DNA from: Aggregatibacter actinomycetemcomitans DSM 8324
Lineage (GTDB): Bacteria; Pseudomonadota; Gammaproteobacteria; Enterobacterales; Pasteurellaceae
Direction: 5' to 3'
Assembly: GCF_000372365.1 (NCBI RefSeq)
Contig: NZ_AQUU01000010.1
Coordinates: forward strand, 1 to 64,000
DNA: 64,000 bases
The translations under genes and the position numbers were made by a program. Shown here piece by piece: positions 19,071 to 29,130 of the stretch (position 1 is the first letter of the stretch; each line of letters starts with the position of its first letter). The notes under the pieces are model-generated. The model worked only from the letters and a program-made list of their open reading frames with translations. It was not told where the DNA came from and did not search any database.

Positions 19071-19997
19071 TTACGCGTAAATGTCCTGCAAAATTTTATC
19101 CGCCCCCTGCGCCAGTAGCTGTTCGGCAATTTGCACGCCTAAAACATCGGCGTTTTCCACCGCACTTTTGCCTTCCGCGCGAATAATCGTCGAACCGTCC
19201 ACACTGCCTACCAAGGCGCGCAAATACAATTCACTATCACGCAACACCGCATAACCGCCGATAGGCACTTGGCAACCGCCTTGTAAGTGATGGTTCATGG
19301 CGCGTTCCGCCAGCACGCAAGAGGTAGTTTCCGCATCCGCCAGTGGCGCCAGTAATTGTTGAACCGCAACATCGTCTGTCCGACATTCGATGCCCACCGC
19401 GCCTTGTCCGGCAGCAGGCAAGGATTGCTCCACATCAATAAAAGAAGCGATACGCTCTGCTAAACCTAACCGAATCAAACCGGCGGAAGCCAAAATAATG
19501 GCATCATAATCACCGTTATCTAATTTACTCAAACGCGTACCCACATTGCCGCGCAAAGAACGAATTTCCAAATCGGGACGTAATGTTTTTAACTGACATT
19601 GACGGCGTAAACTGGAAGTGCCGACCACGGCACCTTGCGGTAATTCCGCTAAAGTGCGGTAAGAATTTGAGACGAATGCATCACGCGGATCTTCACGTTT
19701 GCAAATCACCGCCAACCCAAGCCCTTCGGGAAATTGCATGGGCACATCTTTCATGGAATGCACGGCAATATCCGCCTCTTTATTCAGCAGCGCATTTTCC
19801 AGTTCTTTGACAAACAAACCTTTGCCGCCGATTTTCGCCAACGGCGAATCCAAAATCACATCGCCTTTGGTGACCATTGGGACGAGTTCCACATTCAGAT
19901 CAGGATATAACTGCTGCAAGAGGTCTTTCACATAATTCGCCTGCCATAATGCCAAGGGACTTTGGCGGGTGGCTATTTTTAAGCTTTTTTGCGTCAT
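19071..19997 (-). CDS. hemC: Porphobilinogen deaminase
   Basis: HemC polymerises four porphobilinogens into hydroxymethylbilane. The 308-residue protein starts [19 protein letters not shown]; an upstream in-frame ATG would add 19 unrelated residues and is rejected. It has [19 protein letters not shown] near residue 130 (substrate-binding arginines) and the dipyrromethane-cofactor cysteine in [13 protein letters not shown] near 240. It is the first gene of hemCDXY and is divergent from cyaA, an arrangement conserved in enterobacteria. Confidence 0.96.
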   Translation of the reverse strand: MTQKSLKIATRQSPLALWQANYVKDLLQQLYPDLNVELVPMVTKGDVILDSPLAKIGGKGLFVKELENALLNKEADIAVHSMKDVPMQFPEGLGLAVICKREDPRDAFVSNSYRTLAELPQGAVVGTSSLRRQCQLKTLRPDLEIRSLRGNVGTRLSKLDNGDYDAIILASAGLIRLGLAERIASFIDVEQSLPAAGQGAVGIECRTDDVAVQQLLAPLADAETTSCVLAERAMNHHLQGGCQVPIGGYAVLRDSELYLRALVGSVDGSTIIRAEGKSAVENADVLGVQIAEQLLAQGADKILQDIYA

Positions 19998-20152
19998 GCT
20001 GATGAAATATTTCTTAATGATATAATAAGCACTTATCCTATCATTGTTAACCAAGAATGTCAGTTTCCATTTAATTTTTTTGCTTTCGCGACATTACGAT
20101 GGTAGAGTAAGCGCCAACTCAGTATTGCCGTTGTCACAGGTTAGGATATTAC

Positions 20153-22654
20153 TTGAAGCTTGATCTCAATAAAGCCAGAAAACGCGTGGATTATTTAGAT
20201 AAACTTCGCATTCAGCGCGCTCTATCCGATACGCCTGAATCCTTTCAACAAGTATTCCGCCTGATTCCGCTGTTGCTCCATTTTAACCACCCCGATTTGC
20301 CCGGCTACATTGCTGATGCGCCGTGCGGTATTGTGCATTTCGTCGCTAATAAATTTCAGCAGAATTATCTCAAACACAATTATGCCCCTGACAGCGTAAA
20401 AAACATTTTAAAATCCCACCGCACTTTTCACGAACGGGCGATTCTCGGCGTGTATGTGATGGGCAGTATCGCCTCCATTGCGCAAACGCCTTCTTCTGAT
20501 TTGGACATTTGGCTTTGTCATCGGGAAGATTTAAGTGCGCAATCCCGCCAATTATTACAACAAAAAATCGAATTGATTCAACAATGGGCAAAACGGTTTC
20601 ATGTGGAAATCAATTTCTATCTAATGGATCAAAAACGCTTCCGTTGCTTTCATGACACCGAACCCGTCGGCATTGAGAATTGCGGTTCGGCGCAATATAT
20701 GTTGTTGCTTGATGAATTTTATCGCTCCGCCATTCGTCTCGCGGGTAAACCCTTGTTATGGCTACATTTAGCCGTTGAAAACGAAGCGGATTACGAAGCG
20801 GAAATCGAGCGTCTGGCACAAAATGGCGAGCTGGATTTAAATGATTGGGTGGATTTCGGCGGATTAGGCACTTTATCGGCAAATGAATATTTCGGCGCCA
20901 GCCTCTGGCAGTTGTACAAAGGGATTGATTATCCGTATAAATCCCTGCTCAAAATTTTATTGTTGGAGGCTTATTCGCACGATTATCCGAACACCTTTTT
21001 AATTTCCCGCGAATTCAAACAGGCGCTACTGAGCAATCAGCTTAAAGTTGAACACAAATTTGACGCTTATCTTGCCATGTTGCAACGGGTAACCGCCTAT
21101 TTAACCCGGCAAAAGGAATTCAAGCGCTTAGATTTCGTGCGTTGCTGTTTTTATATCAAAGTGCATGAAAATGAAGTGGGGCCGGAACAAAGCAACTGGC
21201 GTCTGGACGAATTACTCAAACTCACCCAGCAATGGGGCTGGAAGTGCGGTCAGCTGGAGCACTTAAATCACCGTGCCCAGTGGAAAATCAAGCAAACCAT
21301 CAAAGTACATAACGATTTGATTAAATTTCTGATGTTAAGTTATCGCAATTTGGTGAATTTTGCCCGCAAACATCAGGTCAATGCCAGCATTATGCCGCAA
21401 GATATGAGCATATTAACCCGCAAGCTCTATACCGCATTTGAAGAGCTGCCGAGCAAAGTGACCTTGCTTAACCCGCAACTTGCGGTGGATTTGTCGGAAA
21501 AATACCTGACCTTCATTGAAGTGAAAAACAACCGCCACTTTAGAGACGGCTGGTATCTCGTCAACCAAACGCCGACGGTGCAAGGTTTTAGCCGACCGCG
21601 TTACACGGAATATAATGAAAGCCTGAACAAATTGGTGGCATGGGGATACTTCAACCGCCTGCTGACCGCCAACACCGAATTATTCATTACCAGCAAAAAC
21701 GTGGATCTGAAAACCTTACGCCAATACGTCACCGATTTACGTTTAGCTTTCCCGCTGGAAAACCGATTCGCCAATAATTCCGAGCTGAGCCATCCTTGTG
21801 AAATTCGTAATCTGGCGGTCATCGTCAACTTAACGCAGGATCCGACCCGTCATTTAACGGAAGTCAAATCCAGCATTCAATCCAGTGATTTATTCAGTTT
21901 CGGACCGAATGAAGAAAGTTTGGTGGGCAGCATTGATCTCACTTATCGCAATGTGTGGAATGAAATCCGCACGTTACACTTTGAAGGGGCAAATGCGATT
22001 TTATTGGCGTTAAAAGTGCTTTCCAACAAAATCTATCGTGGCGCGCCGTTGCCGCAACAGGTTCAGGTATTCTGTTACAGCCGTTATTATCGCCACGCCT
22101 TGCGCCGCATCGTAACCACCCTGATTAACAAATGTATCAGCATCCAAGTGGGTACCGCCGAACCGCCGAAAAATAACCTGTTACGTGTTGCCGGCAAAAA
22201 CTGGCAATTCTTCTTTGAAGAACGCGGCATCAGCCTGCAGGAAATTCATCATGCGGACATCGGAAAAACGCACCAATTAGACACCGCACTTAATGCCAAA
22301 GTCAAAGCGACAGAGCCGAAAATCGTCAAACTGCAGAAATACCCGCACGAGATTGACATGTTCGCCAGCGAGGGCTTCCTGCAATTTTTCTTTGAAGATA
22401 ACGCGAACGGCAGCTTTAACGTGTACATTCTCGACGAACTGAATCGAATTGAAATTTATCGCAACTGCGACGGCACGAAAGAGAAAAAAATTCATGAGAT
22501 AAACCGAATTTATCAGTTATCCGGCTTGGATGAAAATGACAATCCGTATAAAATCGTGCAACGTGATTTTAACTACCCGCAATTTTATCAACTCGTCACG
22601 ACCAAAGAAGGCACGACCATCGTTCCGTTCCATAGTCGCTTGGCTTTATCCTAA
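20153..22654 (+). CDS. cyaA: Class I adenylate cyclase
   Basis: CyaA makes cyclic AMP, the ligand of CRP, which in this family controls sugar use and competence. The 833-residue protein has the N-terminal nucleotidyltransferase domain with GSIASIAQTPSSDLDIWLC near residue 103 (catalytic aspartates) and the C-terminal regulatory region (ASEGFLQFFFEDNANGSFNVYILDE near 740). It starts with TTG at 20153, the same rare start used by E. coli cyaA, which lowers translation. No in-frame ATG fits the family N-terminus. It is divergent from hemC across 155 bases, and narP follows after 9 bases. Confidence 0.96.
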   Translation: MKLDLNKARKRVDYLDKLRIQRALSDTPESFQQVFRLIPLLLHFNHPDLPGYIADAPCGIVHFVANKFQQNYLKHNYAPDSVKNILKSHRTFHERAILGVYVMGSIASIAQTPSSDLDIWLCHREDLSAQSRQLLQQKIELIQQWAKRFHVEINFYLMDQKRFRCFHDTEPVGIENCGSAQYMLLLDEFYRSAIRLAGKPLLWLHLAVENEADYEAEIERLAQNGELDLNDWVDFGGLGTLSANEYFGASLWQLYKGIDYPYKSLLKILLLEAYSHDYPNTFLISREFKQALLSNQLKVEHKFDAYLAMLQRVTAYLTRQKEFKRLDFVRCCFYIKVHENEVGPEQSNWRLDELLKLTQQWGWKCGQLEHLNHRAQWKIKQTIKVHNDLIKFLMLSYRNLVNFARKHQVNASIMPQDMSILTRKLYTAFEELPSKVTLLNPQLAVDLSEKYLTFIEVKNNRHFRDGWYLVNQTPTVQGFSRPRYTEYNESLNKLVAWGYFNRLLTANTELFITSKNVDLKTLRQYVTDLRLAFPLENRFANNSELSHPCEIRNLAVIVNLTQDPTRHLTEVKSSIQSSDLFSFGPNEESLVGSIDLTYRNVWNEIRTLHFEGANAILLALKVLSNKIYRGAPLPQQVQVFCYSRYYRHALRRIVTTLINKCISIQVGTAEPPKNNLLRVAGKNWQFFFEERGISLQEIHHADIGKTHQLDTALNAKVKATEPKIVKLQKYPHEIDMFASEGFLQFFFEDNANGSFNVYILDELNRIEIYRNCDGTKEKKIHEINRIYQLSGLDENDNPYKIVQRDFNYPQFYQLVTTKEGTTIVPFHSRLALS

Positions 22655-22663
22655 AGGTTTTAT

Positions 22664-23293
22664 ATGACTGATAAATTAAAAGTATTAATTATTGATGACC
22701 ATCCGTTAATGCGTCGCGGAATCAAACAACTCGTTGAGCTGGAAGAGGGTTTTGAATTTGTCGGTGGTGCAGGGAACGGCACTGAAGGCATTAATCTGGC
22801 ATTACAAACCTCGCCCGATTTGATTATTTTAGATCTGAACATGAAAGGGCTTTCCGGGTTGGATACGCTTAAAGCATTGAGAGCGGAAGGCGTGGATGCA
22901 CGCATCGTGATTTTAACCGTTTCCGATGCCAAAAATGACATTTTCACGTTGATTGATGCCGGCGCGGACGGTTATTTATTGAAAGACACCGAGCCCGATA
23001 CTTTGCTTTCTCAGCTGAAACGAATCGCCCGGGGGGAAGTGATTTTAAGCGATTCCATCAAAAATTTATTGCTGGAACGTCAATCTGCTCAAGAACCCAT
23101 TTATTCCCTCACCGATCGCGAAATGGGCGTACTACGTTTAATCGCCACCGGGCTTTCCAACAAGCAAATTGCAGGACAATTATTCATTTCGGAAGAAACG
23201 GTAAAAGTGCATATTCGCAATTTGTTACGCAAATTGAACGTCCATTCCCGTGTTGCGGCAACCGTATTATATTTTGAACATAAAAACGGTTAA
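22664..23293 (+). CDS. narP: Nitrate/nitrite response regulator NarP
   Basis: This NarL/FixJ-type response regulator of 209 residues has a receiver domain (DDHPLMRRGIKQLVE at residues 10-25, phospho-acceptor Asp in IILDLNMKGLSG near 59, Lys near 109) and a LuxR-type helix-turn-helix (LTDREMGVLRLIATGLSNKQIA near 150). It matches NarP better than NarL and would activate anaerobic nitrate and nitrite respiration. No sensor gene (narQ) is nearby, as is usual in this family. It may be co-transcribed with cyaA, since only 9 bases separate them. Confidence 0.9.
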   Translation: MTDKLKVLIIDDHPLMRRGIKQLVELEEGFEFVGGAGNGTEGINLALQTSPDLIILDLNMKGLSGLDTLKALRAEGVDARIVILTVSDAKNDIFTLIDAGADGYLLKDTEPDTLLSQLKRIARGEVILSDSIKNLLLERQSAQEPIYSLTDREMGVLRLIATGLSNKQIAGQLFISEETVKVHIRNLLRKLNVHSRVAATVLYFEHKNG

Positions 23294-23318
23294 GCCCGTT
23301 TATTGAATCTACCTTCCA

Positions 23319-23348
23319 AATAGCCGGCATGATTGTCGGCTATTTTTT
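23319..23348 (+). terminator. Terminator after narP
   Basis: AATAGCCGGCA and TGTCGGCTATT pair (one mismatch) over 4 bases and are followed by TTTT. It ends the cyaA-narP unit before tamA. Confidence 0.8.
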
Positions 23349-23458
23349 ATGGAAAACCCTTGACCGACCTCAGAAAATATTTTGGAAATCCACCGCACTT
23401 TGCATTGCAGGGCTTTAGCCTAACGGGTACACTACTGGCGTTTGATTTTGAGGTAAAT

Positions 23459-25219
23459 ATGAAGCAATCGGGCAATCGGATAACACATTGGGCAGCCAAG
23501 ACAATTTTCATTTTTTGTTTTCTTTGGCATCCGTCAGTATGTGCGGAACATCTCGTTGATTTGCAAGTCAGCGGCATCAAAAACGAAAAATTAAATGAAA
23601 ACGTGCAGATTTATACCAATGCCATAGAAAAAGAAGACATGGACGGTTCCGATCGTTATCAGGAATCCGTTCGTCAGGCGGTGGATAAAGGCTTGCGTGC
23701 TTTCGGTTATTACGAAAGTGCGGTCAGTTTTGAACTCAAAAATCGCGCCAAGCCCAATAAACCCTTATTAATCACTCACGTCACCGTCGGCAATCCGGTG
23801 AAAATCGCCGCCACTGACGTGGTTATCAGCGGACAGGCGGAAGAAGATCCCGAATTTGCCAAGCTGGAAAGAAAAGTGCCGAAACCGGGCACAGTGCTGA
23901 ATCACGAAACCTACGACGATTACAAAAGTTCGTTGCAACAACTCGCCTTAACACGCGGCTATTTCGACGCGGGGTTTGAAACCTCACGATTGGAAGTCAT
24001 GCCTTCCACTTATCAAGCCTGGTGGAAGCTCGACTTTAATTCCAAAGCACGTTACCACTACGGCAAAATTCATTTCCAACACGCGCAAATTCGCGAAGAT
24101 TATTTGCGCAATATGCTGAATATTCAGCCCGGTGAAGACTACTTACTCAGCGATCTTTCCACGCTGACCAATAATTATTCTTCCACCAACTGGTTTAGCT
24201 CGGTGCTGTTACAACCGCATTTGGACGATGAAAATAAATTGGTCGATCTGGACGTATTGCTTTATCCGCGCAAGAAAAACATCATGAGCGTGGGTGTCGG
24301 TTATTCCACCGATGTAGGTCCGCGCCTGCAATGGAGCTGGACCAAGCCCTGGATTAACGCTCGCGGGCATAGCGTAAGAAGCAATATGTATATTTCTTCG
24401 CCAAAACAGACATTGGAACTCACGTACAAACACCCTTTATTGAAAAATCCGCTGAATTATTACTACGAATATTCCGCCGGTTTCGAAAATGAAAATACAA
24501 ACGACACCAAAACCACCGCCTCTACCCTTGCCGCCTTGCGCTACTGGAATCATCCGACGGGCTGGCAATACTCGCTGGGGTTACGGGTGCGCCATGATTC
24601 TTTTACCCAAGCGGAAATCAGCGATAAAACCTTACTCATCTACCCAACAACCTCCCTCACCCGCACCCGGTTACGAGGCGGCGCGTTTCCCGATTGGGGC
24701 GATTCACAACGTATCACGTTTGATTTCGGGCGCAAGTTTTGGCTATCCGACGTGGATTTCTGGAAAATTCAGGCATCCACCGCATGGATTCGAACCTACG
24801 CGCAAAATCACCGCTTCCTCACGCGATTAGAAGCCGGCGTGTTAAATACCGCCAGCATTCACCGCATTCCGCCTTCTTTACGTTTCTTCGCCGGTGGCGA
24901 TCGTAGCGTGCGTGGCTACAGCTATAAAAAAATCTCACCGAAAGATCGTAACGGCAAACTCATCGGCGGTTCGCGCTTACTTACCGGTTCCATCGAATAT
25001 CAATATCAGGTTTATCCGGATTGGTGGCTTGCCACCTTCGTGGACAGCGGGCTGGCGGCAAATTCGTTTGATATGAACGAATTGCGTTATGGCACGGGCG
25101 TAGGTGTGCGTTGGGCATCGCCGGTAGGCGCGATTAAATTTGATATTGCCACGCCGGTGCACGATAAAGACAACAGCAAAAATATTCAATTTTATATCGG
25201 GTTAGGTTCCGAGCTATAA
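23459..25219 (+). CDS. tamA: TamA, outer-membrane assembly factor
   Basis: TamA is an Omp85-family outer-membrane protein that works with TamB in envelope assembly and lipid transport. I chose the ATG at 23459, preceded by TGAGGTAAAT, over an upstream frame start because it begins a signal peptide (residues 1-32, cleavage after SVCA). Three POTRA domains follow (about 35-260), then the 16-strand barrel with the Omp85 signature [11 protein letters not shown] near 480 and an Omp85-type end (FYIGLGSEL). Length is 586 residues. tamB starts 27 bases downstream. Confidence 0.93.
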   Translation: MKQSGNRITHWAAKTIFIFCFLWHPSVCAEHLVDLQVSGIKNEKLNENVQIYTNAIEKEDMDGSDRYQESVRQAVDKGLRAFGYYESAVSFELKNRAKPNKPLLITHVTVGNPVKIAATDVVISGQAEEDPEFAKLERKVPKPGTVLNHETYDDYKSSLQQLALTRGYFDAGFETSRLEVMPSTYQAWWKLDFNSKARYHYGKIHFQHAQIREDYLRNMLNIQPGEDYLLSDLSTLTNNYSSTNWFSSVLLQPHLDDENKLVDLDVLLYPRKKNIMSVGVGYSTDVGPRLQWSWTKPWINARGHSVRSNMYISSPKQTLELTYKHPLLKNPLNYYYEYSAGFENENTNDTKTTASTLAALRYWNHPTGWQYSLGLRVRHDSFTQAEISDKTLLIYPTTSLTRTRLRGGAFPDWGDSQRITFDFGRKFWLSDVDFWKIQASTAWIRTYAQNHRFLTRLEAGVLNTASIHRIPPSLRFFAGGDRSVRGYSYKKISPKDRNGKLIGGSRLLTGSIEYQYQVYPDWWLATFVDSGLAANSFDMNELRYGTGVGVRWASPVGAIKFDIATPVHDKDNSKNIQFYIGLGSEL

Positions 25220-25246
25220 CCAGGATCAGCGAGAACGGATAATGAA

Positions 25247-28200
25247 ATGACAGAACACACGGAACAAGCACCGCAAACCCCTGCACCAAAAACGAAAAAA
25301 AGCAAATGGCATCGCCGTCTCTGCGCCGTAAGTGCGGTCGTTTTTTTTGCTGTTTTTGCCCTGTTGGGTATGCTTGCCACAGAAAACGGGCAGCATAAAC
25401 TGATTCAGTGGGCGGATGATTTCACAGATGCCCTTTCCATTAAACGGATAGAAGGCAATTTGAGCGAAGGTCTGGTGCTAACCAATGTACGTTTCCAAAC
25501 GCAGGGCATCGGCGTCCAGGTAAACCAAGCCCGCCTGCAAATGCAATTAAGCTGCTTATGGAAATTAAAGGTTTGCGTTGATGACATCAGCCTGCAACAA
25601 CCCGGTATTCAAATTGATACCGCCCTATTGCCGCCGTCGGGGCAAAAGCTCAAAGAAAGCGCACCGATGAAGCGTATTTCCCTACCGATCTCCGTGCAGG
25701 TCAATCAGCTTGCCGTGAAAGATTTGAGCTTGCTGATTGACAAAAACCAAATGCACTTGGCGACATTTCACACCGCCGCCGGTTTAAATAATGAAACGGG
25801 GATCACCTTATCGCCAACTCAAATCGACGATTTTCGTTTTGTTCAACAGCTGACTGAAAACACGTCACAGAAAGCCGAGGCTAAATCGGCAGACACCGCA
25901 GCAAGCCCGCCGATTAACTGGGAAAAACTGGAACAGGATCTTAGCCGTCCGTTACTTGCCGATTTACCAAAAATAGACTTGCCCTTTGATATGCACGTTC
26001 AAGGCATTAGCGGAAAAAACTGGCAATATCAACTGATTAACGATAAACAGGAAACCCTGCAAGACATTCTGGTTTCTTCTGTCGAACTGCAAGCCGACGC
26101 AACGGATTATACGGTGCAGTTACAAAAATTTGACGTAAAAAGCTCTCTCGGTGGTTTAACGGCAAGTGGGCAAATGCAGCTCAGCGAAGATTTCCCGTTG
26201 CAATTTAAATTATTAGGCGATTTCAACACCTTCAGACACAATAATAACGTGTTGCTTCCTGCAAGCAAAATCGATCTAACGCTTTCAGGATCGCTGAAAA
26301 AAAAGACCGCACTTTCCCTGCAAACCCAAGGTGCGTTAGAAGCGACACTGGAAGCGCAGGCACAACCTGCTGCGCCGAAACTGCCGTTAACGCTGCACTT
26401 CACTGCCGACAAAGCACAATACCCGTTTAACAATAAAGATCCGCTGCAAATTAACGATCTGGTGTTGGATATTGAAGGAGATTTACTGACGGCACAAGTG
26501 AACTTAAAAAGTGCGGTCAGTGGCATGGGAATTCCAACCAACACTCTTAAATTACAGGCAGTTAGCCATTTATCCAATGTGGAAATTCAGCGTCTCTTGC
26601 TTAACGCGTTAAGTGGTTCGGCAGAATTACAAGGCAATTTGAACTGGCGTGACGGCATTGCCTGGGACAGCCATTTACAGTTGGAGAAAATCAATGTGGG
26701 CAAATATTTATCCGCCTTCCCGGCCCAGTTATCAGGCAAATTAAGCTCGCAAGGCAAAGCCAATCAAAGCGGTTGGCAGGTTGCCGTGCCGGAATTGGAT
26801 ATTCAAGGTACGCTGTCCCAACGCCCGCTGAACCTGAAAGGCAATTTCACTGCGGGCAATCAGCAGTTGCTCAATATCCCGCAGTTATTGCTCACTTATG
26901 GCGACAATAAAATTGAGGCGCAGGGCCATCTCGGTGATACATCGGATTTTAACCTGGACATTAATGCGCCGAATTTACAGGGCTTGTGGGCGGATTTATC
27001 GGCGGGTTTGAAAGGCAACGTAAAATTAAACGGCAGCATCGCCCGACCAAGCATTCATGCGGATTTAACCGCAAGCCGCTTTGCATTACAACACATGCGC
27101 CTGAACCAAGCCCTGATTAAAGGCGAAATCAACAGCGCGGAACAAATTAGCGGTCAGCTTGAAGTGAATTTAAACGGCTTTAATTACGATGACATCAAAG
27201 TAAATCAGCTCAAATTGACGGCAAACGGCGACGAACAAAAACACAGTTTGCAGCTACAATCGGACGGCACCCCTGTGGCGACCAACTTAAATTTCACCGG
27301 AAATTTCAACCGCACTTTACAGCAATGGAAAGGCACGTTGAGCCAAATAATGATTAAATCGGAATTCGGTAACCTGCAAACCAACAAAAATGTTGCCGTC
27401 ACTTACAACAATAAAACCACCGAAGCCACTATTTCTGCGCACTGCTGGATACACAGCCACGCGGATTTATGTTTCCCGCAAAGCTTTAACGTGGGCGCAA
27501 ACGGTGAAGTGCCGTTTGATATTAAGCGCTTTAATCTGGCTTTCATCAATAAACTGCTAGAACAGGAACTACTCAGCGGTCAGCTAAACAGTCAGGGCAA
27601 AGTGGCTTGGTTTACCGATAAGCCGTTACAGGCTGAGTTACAACTTAACGGCAATCATGTGTCGCTAACGCAAAAGGTGGATCGTAAAACCTTCCGCCTG
27701 GCAATTCCGCAAATCGGTTTAAATGCCAATTTAGCCAACAATAACCTGGCGCTGAAATCCGATATTAATCTTCAGGATCAAGGACGAATCGGCGCCGATT
27801 TGAAACTATCGGATATTGCCAATGCCCGTGAGTTGGGCGGTACATTCAGCATTCAAAACCTGAATTTGAATCTGGTGAATCAACTGCTTAACCGTGATGA
27901 ACAGGTTAATGGCGCGCTGAGAGCCAATCTCACCCTCGGCGGCAGTTTAACCGCGCCGACCCTCAACGGCGATGTTAATCTAAACAAACTTACTGCCAAA
28001 ATACGCGCATTGCCTTTTGATATTACCGAAAGTGAGCTGACGCTACTTTTTACCGGCACCGGCTCCACCCTGAAAGGGTATGTACAAACTGCCGACAGCC
28101 GTTTACACCTGAGCGGTGAGGCAAATTGGAAAAATGTGAATGACTGGCGTACCCGTTTACACGCCGAGGCGGATAAATTTAAAGTGGATATTCCGTCTAT

Positions 28201-29128
28201 GGCAAGACTGAGAATCAGCCCGAATATCGACATCAGTGCGACACCGAAGCTGTTGGAACTTTCCGGCAATATTGATATTCCTTGGGCACGCATTGCCATT
28301 GAAAACCTGCCGGACAGTGCAGTGGCGGTCAGCTCCGATGAAGTGATTTTAAATGGCAATAAGAAGAGTACTCTGCCGAAAACATTGCCGAGCGAAACCC
28401 AAAGCGGCATGGCAATTCGTTCTGATTTAAGAATCAATATCGGCGATGATGTCAGTTTAAATGCCTATGGCTTGAAAACCCATCTCCACGGGTTGCTCTC
28501 GGTGAAACAGGAAAAGGGCAATTTGGGGCTTTACGGCGAGGTCAACCTGAAGAACGGTCGCTACGCCTCTTTCGGGCAGGATTTAATTATTCGTAAAGGG
28601 CTCATCAGTTTTGTCGGTCAACCGTCGCAACCGATGCTGAATATTGAAGCAATTCGTAATCCGGAAGCCATGGAAGACGCAAGCGTTACTGCCGGTGTGA
28701 AAGTGAATGGTATAGCGACCGCACCCAGTGTAACCATTTTCTCCGAACCGGGAATGCCGCAGGATCAGGCACTATCTTATATTTTAACAGGCCGCTCCTT
28801 AGAAAACAGCGGCGATACCGCTTCCAGCGGTTCTGTAGGCGCCGCTTTGCTCGGCATGGGGCTCGCTAAAAGCGGTAATGTGGTCGGGGGAATCGGAAAA
28901 GCCTTTGGTATCAAAGATCTGAACCTAAGTACCGCCGGGGTGGGCGACAGATCTAAAGTAGTGGTCAGCGGCACCATTACACCGCGCTTACAGGTAAAAT
29001 ACGGCGTTGGGTTATTTGACGGTTTAGCCGAAGTGACCCTGCGTTACCGATTATTGCCGCAACTTTATGTTCAATCCGTTTCGGGTGTTAATCAAGCCTT
29101 TGATCTACTCTATCAATTTGAATTTTAA
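25247..29128 (+). CDS. tamB: TamB, inner-membrane-anchored AsmA-like protein
   Basis: TamB spans the periplasm from an N-terminal inner-membrane anchor to TamA and is thought to shuttle phospholipids. The 1293-residue protein has a signal anchor at about residues 25-45 (VFFAVFALLGML), a very long beta-helical region, and the conserved C-terminal DUF490 domain from about 960 on (VSLNAYGLKTHLHGLLSV, then LSYILTGRS, ending DLLYQFEF). Several uptake signals are embedded in the coding frame. It sits between tamA (27 bases) and ppx (2 bases). Confidence 0.93.
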   Translation: MTEHTEQAPQTPAPKTKKSKWHRRLCAVSAVVFFAVFALLGMLATENGQHKLIQWADDFTDALSIKRIEGNLSEGLVLTNVRFQTQGIGVQVNQARLQMQLSCLWKLKVCVDDISLQQPGIQIDTALLPPSGQKLKESAPMKRISLPISVQVNQLAVKDLSLLIDKNQMHLATFHTAAGLNNETGITLSPTQIDDFRFVQQLTENTSQKAEAKSADTAASPPINWEKLEQDLSRPLLADLPKIDLPFDMHVQGISGKNWQYQLINDKQETLQDILVSSVELQADATDYTVQLQKFDVKSSLGGLTASGQMQLSEDFPLQFKLLGDFNTFRHNNNVLLPASKIDLTLSGSLKKKTALSLQTQGALEATLEAQAQPAAPKLPLTLHFTADKAQYPFNNKDPLQINDLVLDIEGDLLTAQVNLKSAVSGMGIPTNTLKLQAVSHLSNVEIQRLLLNALSGSAELQGNLNWRDGIAWDSHLQLEKINVGKYLSAFPAQLSGKLSSQGKANQSGWQVAVPELDIQGTLSQRPLNLKGNFTAGNQQLLNIPQLLLTYGDNKIEAQGHLGDTSDFNLDINAPNLQGLWADLSAGLKGNVKLNGSIARPSIHADLTASRFALQHMRLNQALIKGEINSAEQISGQLEVNLNGFNYDDIKVNQLKLTANGDEQKHSLQLQSDGTPVATNLNFTGNFNRTLQQWKGTLSQIMIKSEFGNLQTNKNVAVTYNNKTTEATISAHCWIHSHADLCFPQSFNVGANGEVPFDIKRFNLAFINKLLEQELLSGQLNSQGKVAWFTDKPLQAELQLNGNHVSLTQKVDRKTFRLAIPQIGLNANLANNNLALKSDINLQDQGRIGADLKLSDIANARELGGTFSIQNLNLNLVNQLLNRDEQVNGALRANLTLGGSLTAPTLNGDVNLNKLTAKIRALPFDITESELTLLFTGTGSTLKGYVQTADSRLHLSGEANWKNVNDWRTRLHAEADKFKVDIPSMARLRISPNIDISATPKLLELSGNIDIPWARIAIENLPDSAVAVSSDEVILNGNKKSTLPKTLPSETQSGMAIRSDLRINIGDDVSLNAYGLKTHLHGLLSVKQEKGNLGLYGEVNLKNGRYASFGQDLIIRKGLISFVGQPSQPMLNIEAIRNPEAMEDASVTAGVKVNGIATAPSVTIFSEPGMPQDQALSYILTGRSLENSGDTASSGSVGAALLGMGLAKSGNVVGGIGKAFGIKDLNLSTAGVGDRSKVVVSGTITPRLQVKYGVGLFDGLAEVTLRYRLLPQLYVQSVSGVNQAFDLLYQFEF

Positions 29129-29130
29129 TT